This document shows positions 49,822 through 59,095 of a DNA stretch of 64,000 bases, in pieces (the stretch's first letter is position 1; each line of letters opens with the position of its first letter). A program made the translations under genes and the position numbers. The notes under the pieces were generated by a model. That model was not told the origin of the DNA. It saw only the letters and a program-made list of their open reading frames with translations, and made no database searches. This DNA is from Saccharomonospora sp. NB11 (GTDB lineage Bacteria > Actinomycetota > Actinomycetes > Mycobacteriales > Pseudonocardiaceae), in NCBI RefSeq assembly GCF_015910535.1, contig NZ_JACBJG010000003.1, positions 394,143-458,142 on the forward strand, in the 5' to 3' direction.

Positions 49822-52638
49822 TCACGCGGGAGCGGCCTGCTGCGTCCGGCCCGGGTCGCCTTGCCCCACCTGGGTGTGCTGCGGCTCGGGCGGTTCCTCG
49901 CCGGGCAGCGGGGTGTTCTCGATGAGCGCGCTGAACAACGCGTCGGTGTCGGCTTCGAGCAGCACCTCGTTGCCGCGTTCGTTCGCCTCGCCGACGGTGG
50001 GCACGGTGAGGAACGTGACCTTGCCCGAGTCCATGCCGCGCATCGACTGAGCGAGGGTGAGCATCTGGTCGACACCGATGTTCTCGCCGAAGGTGGACCG
50101 GGCGAACGCCTGCACGAAGCCGGTGAGCTTGCCGACGTCGAGCAGCACGTCGCCCGACATGACCCGGTTGAGCAGCGACGACAGGAACTGCTGCTGGCGC
50201 TGCATCCGGCCGTAGTCGGAGAACGTCGGGTCGCCGTAGACCTTGCGGGCCCGGACGAAGCTCAACGCCTGGTCGCCCTTCAGCACTACGTCCCCGGTCT
50301 CCGCGACGATCAGTCCGAGTTCGGCGTCACGCATGGGTTCGTCGAAGTGCATGGTCACGCCGCCGACGGAGTCGACCATGGCCTTGAAGCCCTGGAAGTC
50401 GATGCCGACGAAGTGGTTGATCTTCATACCAGTGATCTGCTGGATCACCTTGGTGACGCAGCGCGGCCCGCCGAGGTTGAACGAGGAGTTCAGCTTCACT
50501 TCCTCGGCCGCCTCGACCGTCTCGCCGTACTCGCCGGTGGTCGAGTCCCATCGCTGACACTCGGGGCGGGAGATCTCCAGGTCCCGAGGGAAGGAGATGA
50601 CGACGACCCGTTCCCGATCCTTCGGGATGTGGGCGAGCATCACGGTGTCCGACCGCGCACCCTGGACGGTGTCGGCCGTGCCGACGTTGTCACCGCCGCT
50701 CGCGCCTTCCCGGGTGTCGGAGCCGACGATGAGGAAGTTCTCGTCGCCGAGCTGAGCCGATGCGCGCCGGATGTCCGAGGAGTCCTCGTCGAGCGCGGCG
50801 ATCTCGTTGAACTGCCCCTCGAACCAGGTCTTGGCGCCCCAGCCGATGCCGCTGGCGAGGAAGACGAAGGTGGCGATCACGATCGCGGTCGCCCGCGAGA
50901 CGAGGACCCGCCGGTCGCGGACCGGGGTCCGGCGGTCGGCCTCGGCCTCGCCCTCGTCGGACTCCTCGGCCGTGTCGGTCGCGGTGTCCTCGCGCTCGAC
51001 GGTGGCCTCACCCTTGACGGTGGCCTCGCGCTTGACCGGGTCGTCACTCTTGACGGCATCGTCACTCTTCGCGCGGTCGTCACTCTCGGCGAGGTGATCA
51101 CTCTTGACGAGGTCGTCGACTGTGGCGAGGTCGGCAAGCGCGGCGAGGGCGGCGAGGTCGTCGGTGTCGAGTGAATCGGCCGGTGCAGGTTCTCCGTCGT
51201 CGTCGGGGTCGGTGTGGGTGCTGCGTGGGCCACCCCGACGAGGAGATCGCGAGCCCACGGGCACGACGCGCTGCAACGCCGTCATGGTGTGTTCGAGCAA
51301 CCGCGCACGCTTCTGCCGCTTGCGGCGTTCCTCGGCCTCGAGTTCGTCGTGGGCCGCGGAGAACCGGGCCAACGACTCGTCGATCTTGCGCCGGTACTGG
51401 GTGGCGTCGTCGATCGGCTCCAGTTGGTCGGTCATGGTGAGCCGGTCTTCGAGCGACCGTTCCGGGCGCTCCGGGAGGGGGCGACGACGGGGCCGTGGCG
51501 GGTTCGGGCGGTGCTCCGCGGATTCCTCCGGCTCGGAGGCCACCGGGGCCGCGACGGGTGCCGGTTCGGCGGGCCGGGGAGGCCCGGCAGGGGGCGCCGC
51601 GGGCGGCTCGGATGTGGGCGCGGGCCGTGGTGGCCGACCCCGCGGTGGGAGCGGGTTGCCGCTCGGTGGCACCGGTCCGCGGCTCGCCTCGGGGGCGCGC
51701 GACGGCGGGGGCGGAGTCTCGCCCCGCCGTTCCGGCGGAGCCTCGATGCTCGGGATGTGGCTGGTCAGCGCCTCGCGCGCGGGCGCGGGCGGCGCGGGCC
51801 GGGAGGGCGGCGGTGGGGTCGGGTACCTGCCGGTCGGCCGCCCCGCCGCCGGGTGATCGCGTCCGGGCGTCTCGCCGCGGACGGGGACGTGCCGGGGAGG
51901 CTCGGGCCCGGGCTCGGGCATGGGGAAGTGGCCGGAGCGGAGCATGTCCGGCGTCCGGGGCTGCGGGCCACGCGGGAGGGAGTGGCCGAGGTCGGTCGGG
52001 GGCGCACCCGGTGCGTCGTCGCCCGAGGGCAGGCGGAACTGGGCGGACTCGGGACGTACCGGTTCCGGCCGACCGGCGTCACGGCGACCGAGGCCCGGTG
52101 ACGGCGAGATTCCGCCCCGGGGACGTTCCGGTTGCCGGGGTCGCGTCGTGGACGGCGGGGGTTCCGGAGCGCTCGGCCGCTGGTGCCGTCCGTTGGTGTG
52201 GGCGGGCGGCGGGGACACCGGAGGCATGGCGGGCACCGACGGCGCCGAGTGCGCCGAGGGTCCCGACGGTGTTGCCGGGGGCATCGAGGGCACCGACGGC
52301 GGTGAGGACGGCGAGGACGGCATCGCGTGCCCTGCCGTCGGCGGCAGTGGGCTCTCGTCCTCGGCCACCACGTCGTCGCTGCTGTGCCGCGAGCGACGCG
52401 GTGGGGTCGGCTCGTCCTCCTGTGCCGCGCGTCGATGCGGCCGGGACGAGCGCCGTCCGTTGGACTCCGCGCCACGTTCGGCGGCATGCCGTGCGAGCAT
52501 CTCGGCGACGCTGATGCCGCCCTGGGTGTCGAGCGCCCGGCGTCGCTTCCTCTCGGCCTCCTCGCGGTTGCGCTGCGCGCGTGCTCGCCATTCCTCAGCC
52601 TGAGAGGTGAGGCCGGGAGTGCCGTGATCGTCGGACAC
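49822..52638 (-). CDS. LytR-CpsA-Psr (LCP) cell-wall ligase with a very long disordered N-terminus
   Basis: 938-residue membrane protein. LCP enzymes attach anionic or glycopolymers to peptidoglycan. The LCP catalytic domain is about residues 625-850: NFLIVGSDTREG, RSDTVMLAHIPKDRERVVVISFPRDLE (position about 660-690), NHFVGIDFQGFKAMVDSVGGV and FVRARKVYGDPTF. One transmembrane helix lies at about 578-600 (AIVIATFVFLASGIGWGA). The cytoplasmic part is huge, with an Arg-rich start, Pro-rich stretches (about 75-400) and hexad repeats (about 503-546). The usual N-terminus is far shorter. The GTG start has GAAGGGAGC 6 nt upstream. Confidence 0.9.
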   Translation of the reverse strand: MSDDHGTPGLTSQAEEWRARAQRNREEAERKRRRALDTQGGISVAEMLARHAAERGAESNGRRSSRPHRRAAQEDEPTPPRRSRHSSDDVVAEDESPLPPTAGHAMPSSPSSPPSVPSMPPATPSGPSAHSAPSVPAMPPVSPPPAHTNGRHQRPSAPEPPPSTTRPRQPERPRGGISPSPGLGRRDAGRPEPVRPESAQFRLPSGDDAPGAPPTDLGHSLPRGPQPRTPDMLRSGHFPMPEPGPEPPRHVPVRGETPGRDHPAAGRPTGRYPTPPPPSRPAPPAPAREALTSHIPSIEAPPERRGETPPPPSRAPEASRGPVPPSGNPLPPRGRPPRPAPTSEPPAAPPAGPPRPAEPAPVAAPVASEPEESAEHRPNPPRPRRRPLPERPERSLEDRLTMTDQLEPIDDATQYRRKIDESLARFSAAHDELEAEERRKRQKRARLLEHTMTALQRVVPVGSRSPRRGGPRSTHTDPDDDGEPAPADSLDTDDLAALAALADLATVDDLVKSDHLAESDDRAKSDDAVKSDDPVKREATVKGEATVEREDTATDTAEESDEGEAEADRRTPVRDRRVLVSRATAIVIATFVFLASGIGWGAKTWFEGQFNEIAALDEDSSDIRRASAQLGDENFLIVGSDTREGASGGDNVGTADTVQGARSDTVMLAHIPKDRERVVVISFPRDLEISRPECQRWDSTTGEYGETVEAAEEVKLNSSFNLGGPRCVTKVIQQITGMKINHFVGIDFQGFKAMVDSVGGVTMHFDEPMRDAELGLIVAETGDVVLKGDQALSFVRARKVYGDPTFSDYGRMQRQQQFLSSLLNRVMSGDVLLDVGKLTGFVQAFARSTFGENIGVDQMLTLAQSMRGMDSGKVTFLTVPTVGEANERGNEVLLEADTDALFSALIENTPLPGEEPPEPQHTQVGQGDPGRTQQAAPA
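51003..51130 (-). repeat. 18-bp in-frame repeats encoding (A/V)KSDD-type hexads
   Basis: About seven degenerate 18-bp units encode the run with LVKSDHLAESDDRAKSDDAV, followed by VKRE/VKGE versions. It alternates Lys and Asp/Glu within the cytoplasmic linker of the LCP protein. Confidence 0.75.
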
Positions 52639-52774
52639 GCACGCTCCCTTCGCTCAGGTTGCCTTGTGGGGCTCCCACATCTGCTTGTTGATCGCCGCGA
52701 GGACGGTTTTCGTTATCGTACGTATATCAGCCGTTTGTGACGACACCGTGCCGCGAGCTTTTTACGCTCCGTTG

Positions 52775-53569
52775 TCATACTCCCGGGTATCCCTCGACGG
52801 AGGGTGCCGGTTCGTGTTGACGGTCACGGAGACGGCCCAGTGCGGTTTCACTGTTCGTGCTGGTCTCGGACTCGCTGTCGAGGGCGTCGAGCGCCGCCGC
52901 GGGCGTGGGTTCGAGAACGAAGACCGACCCCAGTATCTCGGCCGCAGACGGCTCCCCGGACACCGTGAGTCCACCGTCGGCGAGAGCGTGCTCGGGTGTG
53001 ATCTCTCTCGCAAGCAAAGCGCGTAGTCCCGGCCCGACGGTCACCACGGCGTCGGCCTCGGCGCCGGTCACCTCTGTGGCCGTTCCCTCCCGCGTGGTCA
53101 GCACGCCGTCGTCGATCCGAGCCGTCACCACGACGTCCGTCACGTGCAGCTCGACGATCAGCGAGAGCCCCACGGCCGCCTCCGGGCGGAAGGTCGCCCG
53201 CAGGGCCGTGACGATCGAGTCGGGAGTGACGACGTCGTCCTCACGCGGCGCGCCGAGCGTCCGGGCGCCCCACCGGCCGAGCGCCAGCACGATCTCGTCC
53301 AGGTCGTGCCCGTACTCGGTGAGTTCGTAGACGACCGCGCTCGCGGGACGCGGCAGCAGCCGCCGTCGCACGAGACCGTCGGCCTCCAGCCGCTTCAACC
53401 GGTCCGAGAGGATGTTGGTGGGAATGCGCGGAAGGCCACGACGGAGTTCCGTGAAGCGCTTCGGCCCGACGAGCAGGTCGCGCACGATCAGCAGGGTCCA
53501 GCGCTCGCCCACCAGCTCGACCGCGTGGGCGAGGCCGCAGTACTGCCCGTAGCGTCGCCGGCCGCCCAT
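52775..53569 (-). CDS. HxlR-type regulator fused to an SCP2-like domain
   Basis: 264-residue protein. The HxlR winged HTH is at about 5-100: CGLAHAVELVGERWTLLIVRDLLVGPKRFTELRRGLPRIPTNILSDRLKRLEADGLV (position about 11-67), with a Cys at the start of helix 1 as in the family. The C-terminal region (about 140-245) has SCP2-like features: VTGAEADAVVTVGPGLRALLARE and ALADGGLTVSGEPSAAEILGSVF. A ligand-sensing fusion is inferred. The start is the ATG at 53569. It is transcribed alone, towards the LCP gene promoter. Confidence 0.88.
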   Translation of the reverse strand: MGGRRRYGQYCGLAHAVELVGERWTLLIVRDLLVGPKRFTELRRGLPRIPTNILSDRLKRLEADGLVRRRLLPRPASAVVYELTEYGHDLDEIVLALGRWGARTLGAPREDDVVTPDSIVTALRATFRPEAAVGLSLIVELHVTDVVVTARIDDGVLTTREGTATEVTGAEADAVVTVGPGLRALLAREITPEHALADGGLTVSGEPSAAEILGSVFVLEPTPAAALDALDSESETSTNSETALGRLRDRQHEPAPSVEGYPGV

Positions 53570-53629
53570 GGAGGGGAGACTACTCCAGCCTGGCGCGAAC
53601 GAAGCGTGCTTGCTTTCGACAACCGGCGA

Positions 53630-54784
53630 TCAGCCGCCGGAGTGCATCATGTCCGCGCCCTCGGGCACGCAGGGGTCGTACGGGTCGTCCAGCCAACCGT
53701 GCGGCAGCGTGACCTTCCCCGGCGAGCCCTGCCGGCCACGCGGGCCGAGCGCGTCGGTGGGGAACGGCGCGTCGTGGTCGAGCTGCGCGATCAGTTCGTC
53801 GAGCTCGTCGAGCGACGACACCATCGCGAACCGACGGCGGAGCTGCGAGCCGACGGGGAAGCCCATGAAGTACCAGGCCATGTGCTTGCGCAGGTCGCGC
53901 ATCGCCTTGTCCGGGCCGTCGTGGCGGACGAGCAGCTCCGCATGACGACGCAGCACGCGCGCGACCTCGCCCAGGTTCGGTCCCTCCGGGACGGGCCTGC
54001 CCGCGAACGCCGCCTCCAGCTCGCCGAACAACCACGGCCTGCCCAGGCAGCCGCGTCCCACCACGACGCCGTCGCACCCGGTCTCGGCCACCATGCGCAG
54101 CGCGTCCTGGGCGGTGAAGATGTCGCCGTTGCCCAGCACGGGGATGCTGGTGACGGCCTCCTTCAGCCGGGCGATCTGCGACCAGTCGGCCTTGCCCGAG
54201 TAGCGCTGGGCCGCGGTGCGCGCGTGCAGTGCGACCGCGGCGGCGCCTTCGGCCTCGGCGATGCGACCCGCGTCGAGGAATGTGTGGTGGTCGTCGTCGA
54301 TGCCCACGCGGAACTTGACCGTGAACGGAACCCCGGCGGCTTCGGCCGCCTCCACCGACGCGCGCACGATGTTGGCGAACAGCGTGCGCTTGTACGGCAG
54401 CGCCGCGCCTCCGCCCTTGCGGGTCACCTTGGCGACCGGGCAGCCGAAGTTCGCGTCGATGTGGTCGGCCAGTCCCTCGCCGACGATGATCTTGACGGCT
54501 TCCCGCATCGTCTTCGGGTCCACGCCGTAGAGCTGCATCGACCGGGGCCGCTCGTCGGGGCCGAAGGTCATCATGTGCATGGTTCCCGGGTGCCGCTCCA
54601 CCACGGCGCGAGCGGTGATCATCTCGCAGACGTAGAGCCCGGCGCCGTACTCCTGGCAGAGCTGGCGGAACGCCACGTTCGTGATGCCCGCCATGGGAGC
54701 GAGCACCACCGGAGGATCGACCTGGTAGGGGCCGATCTTCAGGGCGGGCTTGGGCAGGGTCGCGGTCACGTCCCCCATTGTCAC
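53630..54784 (-). CDS. dusB: tRNA dihydrouridine synthase
   Basis: 384-residue flavoenzyme reducing uridines to dihydrouridine in tRNA. The FMN barrel starts VVLAPMAGITNVAFRQLCQEYGA (position about 30-52). The catalytic Cys is in NFGCPVAKVTRKGGGAAL. FKVRVG-type binding appears as FRVGIDDDHHTFL, and HARTAAQRYSG, GNGDIFTAQDA and VVGRGCLGRPWLF follow. The MTMG start offers two codons; the first is used here. The MFS gene lies 15 bp upstream on the same strand, so co-transcription is possible. The DusB subgroup rather than DusA/C is assigned by the general pattern. Confidence 0.93.
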   Translation of the reverse strand: MTMGDVTATLPKPALKIGPYQVDPPVVLAPMAGITNVAFRQLCQEYGAGLYVCEMITARAVVERHPGTMHMMTFGPDERPRSMQLYGVDPKTMREAVKIIVGEGLADHIDANFGCPVAKVTRKGGGAALPYKRTLFANIVRASVEAAEAAGVPFTVKFRVGIDDDHHTFLDAGRIAEAEGAAAVALHARTAAQRYSGKADWSQIARLKEAVTSIPVLGNGDIFTAQDALRMVAETGCDGVVVGRGCLGRPWLFGELEAAFAGRPVPEGPNLGEVARVLRRHAELLVRHDGPDKAMRDLRKHMAWYFMGFPVGSQLRRRFAMVSSLDELDELIAQLDHDAPFPTDALGPRGRQGSPGKVTLPHGWLDDPYDPCVPEGADMMHSGG

Positions 54785-54799
54785 CGGTGGAGTTGGTGA

Positions 54800-56263
54800 T
54801 CAGGCGCGTGGGTCCGGCGCGCGGGACTCGGGAGGAGTCGCGTCGGCCCTCGTCCCGGACCTGCGCCTGCCGAGCAGCAGGGCCGCCGCGAGGGCGGTGA
54901 GCGTGAGCCCGGCGGCCACCCCGAACCCGAGTCGGTAGCCGTCGAGCAACCGCTCCGACTCGCCGCCGTTCGCCGCCGCGTCGGTACGGGCGGCCGCGAC
55001 GGCGAGGAGACCGGCGAGCCCCAGTGCCCCGCCGAACTGCTGGGTGGTGTTGAACAGGCCGGAGACGACACCCGAGTCCCGCGGCGTGGCCTCCGCCGTG
55101 CCCGACGACATGAGGGCGGGCATCGCCAGTCCGAACCCGCTGCCCAACAGGATGAGGGCGGGCAGGAGGTCGGTCGCGTAGTCGGCGTCGGCGGGCACGC
55201 GGGTGAGCAGCACGAACCCGGCCACGACGACGGCGAGGCCGAGGGGCAGGACCCTCCGATCGCCGACCCGGCCGATCAACTTCGGCGTCACGACCGTGGA
55301 CAGCACGGCGATCACCACGGACGTCGGCACCATGGCGAGTCCGGCCTGACAGGCGTCGAAACCGAGGGCCCGTTGCAGGGTGAGCGCGGTGAGGAACATG
55401 AAGCCGAACATCGCCGCCACAAGCAACAGCAGTACGGCGTTCGCTCCCAGGAGTCGGCGCGAGACCAGCAGCCGGGGCGGCAGGAGCGGGTCGGCCGCGC
55501 GGGTCTGCCGGACTGCGAAGCCGCCCAGCAGGGCGGCGGCCACGGCCGCGAAGCCGAGCGTGTGTGCCGACGTCGGGCCGTACCGGTCGAGGCGGCTGAC
55601 GGTGTAGACGGCGGTCGCGACACCCGTGGTCACCAGGATCGCGCCGACGACGTCGAGGCGGACGTCGGCGTCCCGTCCGGAGTCGTCGGGCAGGAGTCGT
55701 ACCGCGAGCGCGAACGCCGCCACGCCGAGCGGCACGTTGAGCAAGAAGACCCAGTGCCAGCTCAACGCGTCCGTGACGAGCCCGCCGACCAGCATTCCGA
55801 GTGTGCCGCCCACGGCCTGGACCGCGGCGAACACCCCGATTGCTCGCGCTCGGTCGCGGGCGTCGGGGAACAGTCCGACGATCATGCCCAGGGCCACGGC
55901 CGTCATGGCCGCGCCGCCCGACCCTTGCGCGAACCGCGCCGCGACGAGAGCGGCCGGTGTCCAGGCCGCCCCGCAGAGTGCCGACGCCCCGGTGAACACC
56001 GCGAGTCCGACAAGGAAGACGCGCCGTCGTCCGACCACGTCTCCGCTTCGTCCCGCGAGCAGCATCAGACCGGCGAACGCGACGAGGTAGGCGCCGGTGA
56101 TCCAGCTCGCGCCCGCGTTCGTGAATCCCAGCTCGGCCTGGATGGCGGGCAGCGAGACGGCCACGATCGTCTCGTCGACGACGGCCAGCAACGCGCTGGT
56201 GCAGAGAACGGCGAGGGCCCACCAGCGAGAGCGTGTCGAGGTGGTGTGGTGCGACGGTCTCAT
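54800..56263 (-). CDS. MFS drug efflux transporter, DHA2 (14-TM) type
   Basis: 487-residue inner-membrane H+ antiporter resembling QacA/EmrB-type exporters. About 14 hydrophobic segments; motif A region in LMLLAGRSGDVVGRRRVFLVG (position about 75-95) and motif C-like GGTLGMLVGGLVTDALSWHWVFLLNVPLG (position about 135-165). The ATG at 56263 has AAGGAG 6 nt upstream, preferred over the GTG at 56281. It is divergent from an HxlR regulator over a 76-bp region, which is probably its repressor or sensor. Substrate unknown. Confidence 0.92.
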   Translation of the reverse strand: MRPSHHTTSTRSRWWALAVLCTSALLAVVDETIVAVSLPAIQAELGFTNAGASWITGAYLVAFAGLMLLAGRSGDVVGRRRVFLVGLAVFTGASALCGAAWTPAALVAARFAQGSGGAAMTAVALGMIVGLFPDARDRARAIGVFAAVQAVGGTLGMLVGGLVTDALSWHWVFLLNVPLGVAAFALAVRLLPDDSGRDADVRLDVVGAILVTTGVATAVYTVSRLDRYGPTSAHTLGFAAVAAALLGGFAVRQTRAADPLLPPRLLVSRRLLGANAVLLLLVAAMFGFMFLTALTLQRALGFDACQAGLAMVPTSVVIAVLSTVVTPKLIGRVGDRRVLPLGLAVVVAGFVLLTRVPADADYATDLLPALILLGSGFGLAMPALMSSGTAEATPRDSGVVSGLFNTTQQFGGALGLAGLLAVAAARTDAAANGGESERLLDGYRLGFGVAAGLTLTALAAALLLGRRRSGTRADATPPESRAPDPRA

Positions 56264-56339
56264 CCCGACTCCTTGGTGCACGTTTTGTAACAGGAGTCAT
56301 CGTGTGTGACTATCGGCGACGGCGGAAGGAGGCACTTTC

Positions 56340-56744
56340 TTGTCCCGGAGTCACACGGATGTGTCCGACCAGGTCGGCGACCTGAGCGAGGCGTTCGAGA
56401 AGGAGGCCTGTCCGCTGGCCGAGGTGCTCGACCACGTGGCGGGCAAGTGGAGCATCGCGGTGCTCGTCGCAGCGGCACGCGGGCCCGTGCGGTTCACCGA
56501 GCTGGAGCGGACGATCGAGGGCATCAGTCGGCGCATGCTGACGGTGACCCTGCGCAGATTGGAACGAGACGGTCTCCTGGTGCGCACCGTCTACCCGACC
56601 GTGCCGCCGAAAGTGGAGTACACGCTCACCGACATGGCCCGCCGACTGCACGGAACGCTGCTCGCGCTGACCGAGTGGGCGCAGCGGCATCGGGGCGACA
56701 TCGCGGCGGCGCGGGCCCGCTACGACGCGGCGAACGCCCGCTGA
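56340..56744 (+). CDS. HxlR-family transcriptional regulator
   Basis: 134-residue winged-HTH protein with the family Cys at the helix start (ACPLAEVLDHVAGKWSIAVL, about residues 24-43). FTELERTIEGISRRMLTVTLRRLERDGLLVRTVYPTVPPKVEYTLT (position about 52-96) completes the HTH and wing. The Cys often senses aldehydes or oxidants. TTG is the probable start: AAGGAGG sits at 56324-56330, exactly 9 nt from the codon, and no better ATG or GTG fits. It is divergent from the MFS exporter and likely controls it. Confidence 0.88.
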   Translation: MSRSHTDVSDQVGDLSEAFEKEACPLAEVLDHVAGKWSIAVLVAAARGPVRFTELERTIEGISRRMLTVTLRRLERDGLLVRTVYPTVPPKVEYTLTDMARRLHGTLLALTEWAQRHRGDIAAARARYDAANAR

Positions 56745-56757
56745 GCCGGTCGGTGGC

Positions 56758-57330
56758 TCACTCCCACACGACGACGTCCGCGCGGACCGGGCCGTCGGTG
56801 GAGAGGATCGTCATGCGGAAGATCCGACCCTCGTAGGTCCGACCGCACACCTGGTTGTCCTTCACGACGGTGCTGATGCGCGTACCACCGTCCTCCTCCA
56901 CGGCGACGGCGCAGGCCTCCTCGTCCGGGACGCCGCCGCTCTTCCACACCGTCACCGTGGCCGCGTCGCCGTGGACCTGAAGGGCGTCGAGCCAGATCTC
57001 GACGAAGCGGCCCGCCGTGAAATTGGGTGGGACGAGGTCGAAATTGAAGCCCGTCCCGTCGTTGGGGAACGTCAACTCGCCCTTCCAGCGCACGTCCCCC
57101 TGTTTCGGCGGGTTCGGACCGCCGGTCACGCGTTCGTCACGGTCGGGCACGGTGACCGTGACCGTGGTGGCGTGCTCGGCGTCAGGATCGGGGCCGCCGC
57201 GCTCCGGCGCGGTCGAACGGCCGAGGAAGAAGCCCGCACCCGCCAACGCCGTGATCAAGGTGGCGATGGCGGTGATCCACTTGGGACCCAGCTCTCCCCA
57301 GCCGGACTTGGCCTTCGCGTTGTCGTTCAT
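56758..57330 (-). CDS. Membrane-anchored protein of unknown function
   Basis: 190-residue protein with a short cytoplasmic N-terminus, one transmembrane helix (about residues 17-36, WITAIATLITALAGAGFFLG) and an outer domain. The outer part begins with a Thr/Pro-rich linker (TTVTVTVPDRDERVTG). A beta-rich domain of about 120 residues follows, with a disulfide-compatible Cys pair (EEACAV, NQVCGRTY) and ends RADVVVWE. No enzyme motif was seen; a carbohydrate- or ligand-binding sandwich is possible but speculative. It is convergent with the HxlR gene (13 bp). Confidence 0.7.
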   Translation of the reverse strand: MNDNAKAKSGWGELGPKWITAIATLITALAGAGFFLGRSTAPERGGPDPDAEHATTVTVTVPDRDERVTGGPNPPKQGDVRWKGELTFPNDGTGFNFDLVPPNFTAGRFVEIWLDALQVHGDAATVTVWKSGGVPDEEACAVAVEEDGGTRISTVVKDNQVCGRTYEGRIFRMTILSTDGPVRADVVVWE

Positions 57331-57416
57331 CTGCCCCTACCTCGGTGACCGGGGTGTCACCGTATGACAGAACGAGGGTCGTGCGCAGCGGCCGAAACGG
57401 GGAGTTGGACGCACGA

Positions 57417-57453
57417 AGGGCCCGCTGCGCGCCGGTGGGGCGCCGCGGGCCCT
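57417..57453 (-). terminator. Terminator hairpin after the SodC-like gene
   Basis: AGGGCCCGC (57417-57425) and GCGGGCCCT (57445-57453) form a 9-bp perfect stem with a 19-nt loop, 19 bp downstream of the SodC-like stop on its coding strand. Confidence 0.75.
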
Positions 57454-57472
57454 CCGCGTGGGACCGATGTCG

Positions 57473-58039
57473 TCAGAACGAGGCGTTGATGCAGGCCAGG
57501 CGACGTCCGGCCGTCCCGGCGGCACCGTCCTCGGTGGAGGTCGTGTGTTCGTGGATCACCACGGACGCGGGACGGCGGTCGTCGACGGTCCAGGCGACCT
57601 CCGACCTCGCCTCGCCCGCACCGTAATCGTCGGTGGTGAAGTCGAGCCAGATCTCGTTCTCAGGGTTGGCGTAGGCCGGGTCGGTCGACGGCTGGTTCGG
57701 GTCCTCGACGTGCTGGAAGTGCGGGCCCGCGTCCTCACCCGTGGCACCGCACGGTGCGACGTGGGCGTGCGCGCCGTAGCTGCGGTTCGGTGACAGCCCG
57801 TGGACCCGCAGCTCGGTGACGGTGCCGGTGTCGGAGCGGTGGACCGCGACCGCGGCGAGCGCGCCCACCGGCACGAGCCGGGTGTCGTAGGTGACGGCGC
57901 TCCCGTGGGGATGATCCTGGAAGGTGGTGACCACGGCACTGAACCGGCCGCCCTCGGCGGACGCGGCGGGTGCGGTGAACACGGCTCCGGTCGCGGCGAC
58001 GGACAGGGCGGTGGCGACGGCGACGAATCGAGAACGCAT
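57473..58039 (-). CDS. sodC: Secreted Cu/Zn superoxide dismutase-family protein
   Basis: 188-residue exported protein. A signal peptide (about 1-28, cleavage after ASA) precedes a SOD_Cu/Zn-type Greek-key barrel. Putative metal ligands: HxH in GAHAHVAPCG, then GPHFQHVE, and VVIHEHTTS. The C-terminal GTAGRRLACINASF keeps the substrate-guiding Arg and a Cys that could pair with APCG. Spacing of the ligands differs from classical SodC, so activity is uncertain. The ATG at 58039 is preferred because it starts the signal sequence; the frame is open to 58075. It may protect the envelope from superoxide. Confidence 0.82.
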   Translation of the reverse strand: MRSRFVAVATALSVAATGAVFTAPAASAEGGRFSAVVTTFQDHPHGSAVTYDTRLVPVGALAAVAVHRSDTGTVTELRVHGLSPNRSYGAHAHVAPCGATGEDAGPHFQHVEDPNQPSTDPAYANPENEIWLDFTTDDYGAGEARSEVAWTVDDRRPASVVIHEHTTSTEDGAAGTAGRRLACINASF

Positions 58040-58156
58040 GGTTCGTGTCAACCACGGGCCTGGCCTGCGTCGCAATGCGACGTCACGCGTTCGAGTGGTG
58101 GCGGCCTGTCGAAGCTCACACCGCCGTCAGGGCGAGGTCGCTCGTAGCCTGGACTG

Positions 58157-59095
58157 GTGCCGACATCGTCTGAAACGGGCCGCGCCGACCGCACCTGGCT
58201 CGTGGCCGTCGCCGCCGCGCTCTGGGGAACCGACGGACTGTTGAGACTCCCCCTGGCGGAGGATCTGCCCGCCGCGAGCGTCGTGTTCTGGGAACACGCG
58301 ATCGTGGTGCTGTTCCTGCTGCCGTTCCTGCCGTCCGCGCTGCGGGCGTTGGCGCGCTGCGGTTGGCGGGAGTGGCTCGCGGTGCTCGTCATCGGCGGTG
58401 GGGCGTCGGCGCTGGCCACCGCGTTGTTCACGGCGGCGTTCCAGACCGGTGACCCGGTGACGCCGCTGGTCCTGCAGAAGCTGCAACCCGTCTTCGCGGT
58501 GCTCGCCGCGTTCCTCGTGCTGGGCGAGCGCGTGCGTGGCGGCTACCTGCTGTTCGCCTTTCCCGCGCTCGTCGGGGCGTGGCTGCTCGCGTTCGCGGAC
58601 CCGTTGGACGTCCAGGTGTCGGCTCTGCGAACCGCGTTGCTCGCGCTCGGTGCGGCCGCCCTGTGGGCGGGGGGAACCGTGCTCGGGCGGCTGGTGTCCA
58701 CCACCTTGCGGCCCCGGGACGTCACGGCGTTGCGATTCGGCGTCGGCCTGCCGGTGGCAGCCGCCATCGTGGCCGCACAGGACAGCCCGTTCGCGGTGGG
58801 CTGGGACAACGCGCTGGGTCTCGTGCTGTTGGCGGTGGTGCCCGGCCTGCTCGCGTTGAGCCTCTACTACGTGGGCATGCAGGCCACCCCGGCCGCGCGG
58901 GCAACGCTGGCCGAGTTGGCCTTCCCCGCCACCGCCGCTGTCATCAGCGTCACGGTGCTCGACGCGTCGTTGACGGCCACGCAGTGGTTGGGGCTCGTCG
59001 TCGTGGTGTGCTCCGTGACGGCGCTCGGCTGGCACGAGCGGTCGCGCAGCGAGACCGTGGTCGTCACAGGGGAGGACGTGAAGGTGTCGACGTGA
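58157..59095 (+). CDS. EamA/DMT-family transporter
   Basis: 312-residue membrane protein with two EamA repeats and about 10 helices. The first repeat starts WLVAVAAALWGTDGLLRLPLA, and QTGDPVTPLVLQKLQPVFAVLAAFLVLGERV (position about 95-128) is the EamA signature. The second repeat ends TPAARATLAELAFPATAAVISVTVLDASLTATQWLG (position about 243-280). The start is a GTG with weak signals. It overlaps the DUF6328 gene (GTGA), so they are coupled. DMT exporters move amino acids or metabolites; the substrate is not known. Confidence 0.88.
   Translation: MPTSSETGRADRTWLVAVAAALWGTDGLLRLPLAEDLPAASVVFWEHAIVVLFLLPFLPSALRALARCGWREWLAVLVIGGGASALATALFTAAFQTGDPVTPLVLQKLQPVFAVLAAFLVLGERVRGGYLLFAFPALVGAWLLAFADPLDVQVSALRTALLALGAAALWAGGTVLGRLVSTTLRPRDVTALRFGVGLPVAAAIVAAQDSPFAVGWDNALGLVLLAVVPGLLALSLYYVGMQATPAARATLAELAFPATAAVISVTVLDASLTATQWLGLVVVVCSVTALGWHERSRSETVVVTGEDVKVST

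Noticed and set aside
53580..56300. 906-codon open frame on the minus strand through the dusB and MFS region
   Set aside because: It overlaps two real genes in another frame and has Arg-rich composition with no domain.
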